A stretch of DNA of 7,285 bases from Campylobacterales bacterium (GTDB lineage: Bacteria; Campylobacterota; Campylobacteria; Campylobacterales; JALSKU01), in contig JALVXV010000280.1 of the NCBI GenBank assembly GCA_027038235.1, positions 1-7,285 on the forward strand, in the 5' to 3' direction. Positions 6,132 to 7,285 of this stretch are shown here, in pieces. Made by a program: the position numbers and the translations under genes. How positions within the stretch are numbered: position 1 is the stretch's first letter; every line of letters begins with the position of its first letter. The notes under the pieces were generated by a model. That model made no database searches, was not told the origin of the DNA, and saw only the letters and a list, made by a program, of their open reading frames with translations.

Positions 6132-7109
6132 TTAAGGTAGCGACTGACCCCTGATGCCGTTTATGTTTATACTTTTCTTTAAAAAATCATAAATCACTTT
6201 TTTATTATTTGCTAAACCTAGACTTGAATAATATAATATGGCATTCCATATATTATGATGTAGCAAATATTCTAACCGATAATCAAAATTATTTAAACTT
6301 TTTCGATCTATATTTGGTATGCTTTGAAAGGGAAGGTAGTCATTTATTGTTAAAGATGATAATAATTTATCTTTTTGGAGTATTTTAATGTCTAAACTAT
6401 ATAATCTTTGAGTTTCATGATAATCAATGATAATTTTTTTATCATATGATTTTGTCCAAGAAAATGCTATCCCTTGATTGCCTAATATATAGGGGATTAA
6501 GTTACTTCTGTTAATTCGTGGAAACTCCCAATACCCACACATACAGCCTTCATTGAAACCAAAAGATAAAAAATCAAATTTATTGTATTTAATGGGAATA
6601 TTTTTTGCATTAGTGTTTATTTCTATAAATTCTTTGTTCTTTACATTTAATTTTTTATTAAATATTTCATTAACATTTCTATCTTGACCTAAAAAACTTT
6701 TGCCTAAAACGAGAAGATTTGTATTCAAACCTACAATGATTGATATAAAAATAAAAATAGATATTTTCACAATGATTGAGTACTTTTTTAATGGAAGCAA
6801 AGTCATGATAATTAGTGTAGTTAAAGCAACAAGATATGTTGGAAATATATGTATAAATAATATGAAAGATAAAAGCCAAGGCATCCCAAGTGTAAAAATT
6901 GTTCCTAGAATAATTAAAAGAGTATTTAAAAATATTGTTTTCCCCGAGAATTGTTTGATAGTCAAATATGTAAGATAAGAAAGAACTAAGATGGGATAAA
7001 ATATATAAAAAGTTGTAATTGCCGGTAAAAATAGAGCCATAGCAAGAGAGATAAATAATATTATTGATAGCAAAAGAAGCTTTGTTTTTGATGACAATTT
7101 GTCTAACAT
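6132..7109 (-). CDS. Membrane protein with C-terminal soluble domain, unknown function
   Basis: The product has 325 residues and I do not recognise the family. Residues 1-130 hold four or five hydrophobic segments (about 10-29, 32-51, 58-77, 80-105 and 111-129). Residues 130-325 are hydrophilic, probably a soluble domain on one side of the membrane, with a cysteine pair in EGCMCGYWEFPR at 187-198 and aromatic-rich stretches. AGAGGAA precedes the ATG with 8 bases spacing to GAGG. The gene starts 58 bases after the stop of the RAYT-like gene on the same strand and may be co-transcribed with it. The final residues GIRGQSLP are encoded by a GGGGTCAG segment that looks like repeat-element sequence, so the original 3' end may have been replaced. 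Its codons are visibly richer in A and T (many AAT, ATT, TTT) than those of gdhA or gltX, suggesting acquisition from outside. That it encodes a membrane protein is likely; the biological role is unknown. Confidence 0.7.
   Translation of the reverse strand: MLDKLSSKTKLLLLSIILFISLAMALFLPAITTFYIFYPILVLSYLTYLTIKQFSGKTIFLNTLLIILGTIFTLGMPWLLSFILFIHIFPTYLVALTTLIIMTLLPLKKYSIIVKISIFIFISIIVGLNTNLLVLGKSFLGQDRNVNEIFNKKLNVKNKEFIEINTNAKNIPIKYNKFDFLSFGFNEGCMCGYWEFPRINRSNLIPYILGNQGIAFSWTKSYDKKIIIDYHETQRLYSLDIKILQKDKLLSSLTINDYLPFQSIPNIDRKSLNNFDYRLEYLLHHNIWNAILYYSSLGLANNKKVIYDFLKKSININGIRGQSLP
6136..6160 (-). repeat. GGGGTCAG-type element end overlapping the membrane-protein stop
   Basis: On the minus strand the segment reads CGGCATCAGGGGTCAGTCG followed by CTACC, spanning the last codons of the membrane-protein gene. 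GGGGTCAG-containing motifs are commonly seen flanking RAYT-type transposase genes, by memory. It contains the direct repeat TCA-GGGG-TCA, and GTAG stands at 6137-6140 on the plus strand, the tetranucleotide that flanks REP hairpins in Escherichia coli. It does not fold into a good hairpin by itself. The assignment as an element end is inference. Confidence 0.35.
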
Positions 7110-7167
7110 TGTTTATTCCTCTTTTAGAACTTGTTGGATTTATGTTTCAAAAACTGGTATCAAGGGC

Positions 7168-7285
7168 TTAGTGTTTAACTTTTAACTTTTTTACTATTTT
7201 TGATACTGCAGAACAAGTAAGTCCTAAATGCTTTGCTATCTCACTTTGCATAAAACCATCTTGGATAGCTTTTTGGATAGCTTCA
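7168..7285 (-). CDS. C-terminal helix-turn-helix of a probable RAYT-type (Y1) transposase, partial
   Basis: The gene runs off the right edge; only the last 38 residues are visible, ending at TAA 7170-7168. They contain AIQDGFMQSEIAKHLGLT and SAVSKIVKKL, a classic helix-turn-helix in which QSEIAKHLGL is the first helix plus turn and CSAVSKIVKK the recognition helix. This form of tail (repeated EAIQKAIQDG, then QSEIAKHLGL) is typical of the C-terminus of REP-associated tyrosine transposases in Campylobacterota and related bacteria. Those are single-strand DNA transposases of the IS200-like Y1 family that act on hairpin repeats. The catalytic HUH and Tyr residues would lie outside the window, so another HTH regulator is possible. 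The nearby REP-like hairpin and GGGGTCAG segment favour the RAYT reading. Confidence 0.6.
   Translation of the reverse strand, partial: EAIQKAIQDGFMQSEIAKHLGLTCSAVSKIVKKLKVKH

Noticed and set aside
5194..6155. A 12-base match ATCAGGGGTCAG in the end of gdhA and, inverted, at 6144-6155.
   Set aside because: In gdhA it encodes the family-typical end QGSV, so it has its own explanation. With about 7.3 kb and both orientations, a few 12-base matches are expected by chance.
6700..6978. Plus-strand open frame opposite the membrane-protein gene.
   Set aside because: Lacks a ribosome site and recognisable features; the minus-strand frame is three times longer, with ordered membrane segments and a proper ribosome site.
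1..7285. CRISPR array, tRNA/rRNA gene, or a multi-gene defence system.
   Set aside because: No regularly spaced direct repeats, no tRNA cloverleaf or rRNA core sequence, and no nuclease, toxin or signalling domain was found in the window.

Overview
The window reads as AT-rich chromosomal DNA from a member of the Campylobacterota (Epsilonproteobacteria). The protein sequences are typical of that group. The glutamyl-tRNA synthetase resembles the Helicobacter pylori GluRS1 type. ThyX carries the RHRxxSLSVKSxRY version of its signature. The order SurA-like chaperone / gltX / malic enzyme matches what I recall of the Campylobacter jejuni Cj1289-Cj1288c-Cj1287c neighbourhood. The genus cannot be fixed from the sequence; a free-living Sulfurimonas/Sulfurovum/Arcobacter-like organism is a guess.

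Layout. Positions 1-62 hold the 3' end of an unrecognised + strand gene. It converges through a 12-bp bidirectional hairpin on a minus-strand gene for a SurA-like periplasmic chaperone (95-940, GTG start). A short divergent promoter region separates that gene from the + strand pair gltX (1039-2448) and maeB-type malic enzyme (2435-3700), which overlap by 14 bases. A hairpin, a 148-base gap and a promoter precede gdhA (3849-5210, NADP-type glutamate dehydrogenase). gdhA converges on thyX (5234-5854, minus strand), with a hairpin whose loop holds the thyX stop codon.

From about 6000 to the end the character changes. There is a perfect 11-bp hairpin (6020-6045), a second potential hairpin with a nested palindrome, a GGGGTCAG-containing segment that supplies the last codons of a membrane-protein gene (6132-7109, minus strand, no recognised family), and finally the C-terminal helix-turn-helix of a cut-off gene (7168-7285, minus strand) that resembles REP-associated tyrosine transposases (RAYT). 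I read this right-hand part as an accessory or mobile patch next to core metabolism.

How the genes fit together. Malic enzyme links the C4 dicarboxylate pool to pyruvate. Glutamate dehydrogenase fixes ammonium onto 2-oxoglutarate. GltX charges tRNA with the resulting glutamate. ThyX makes dTMP with flavin and methylene-tetrahydrofolate. The left part is ordinary housekeeping. The only part with possible novelty is the RAYT-like / membrane protein / hairpin module on the right, and no complete new system is demonstrable within this window.
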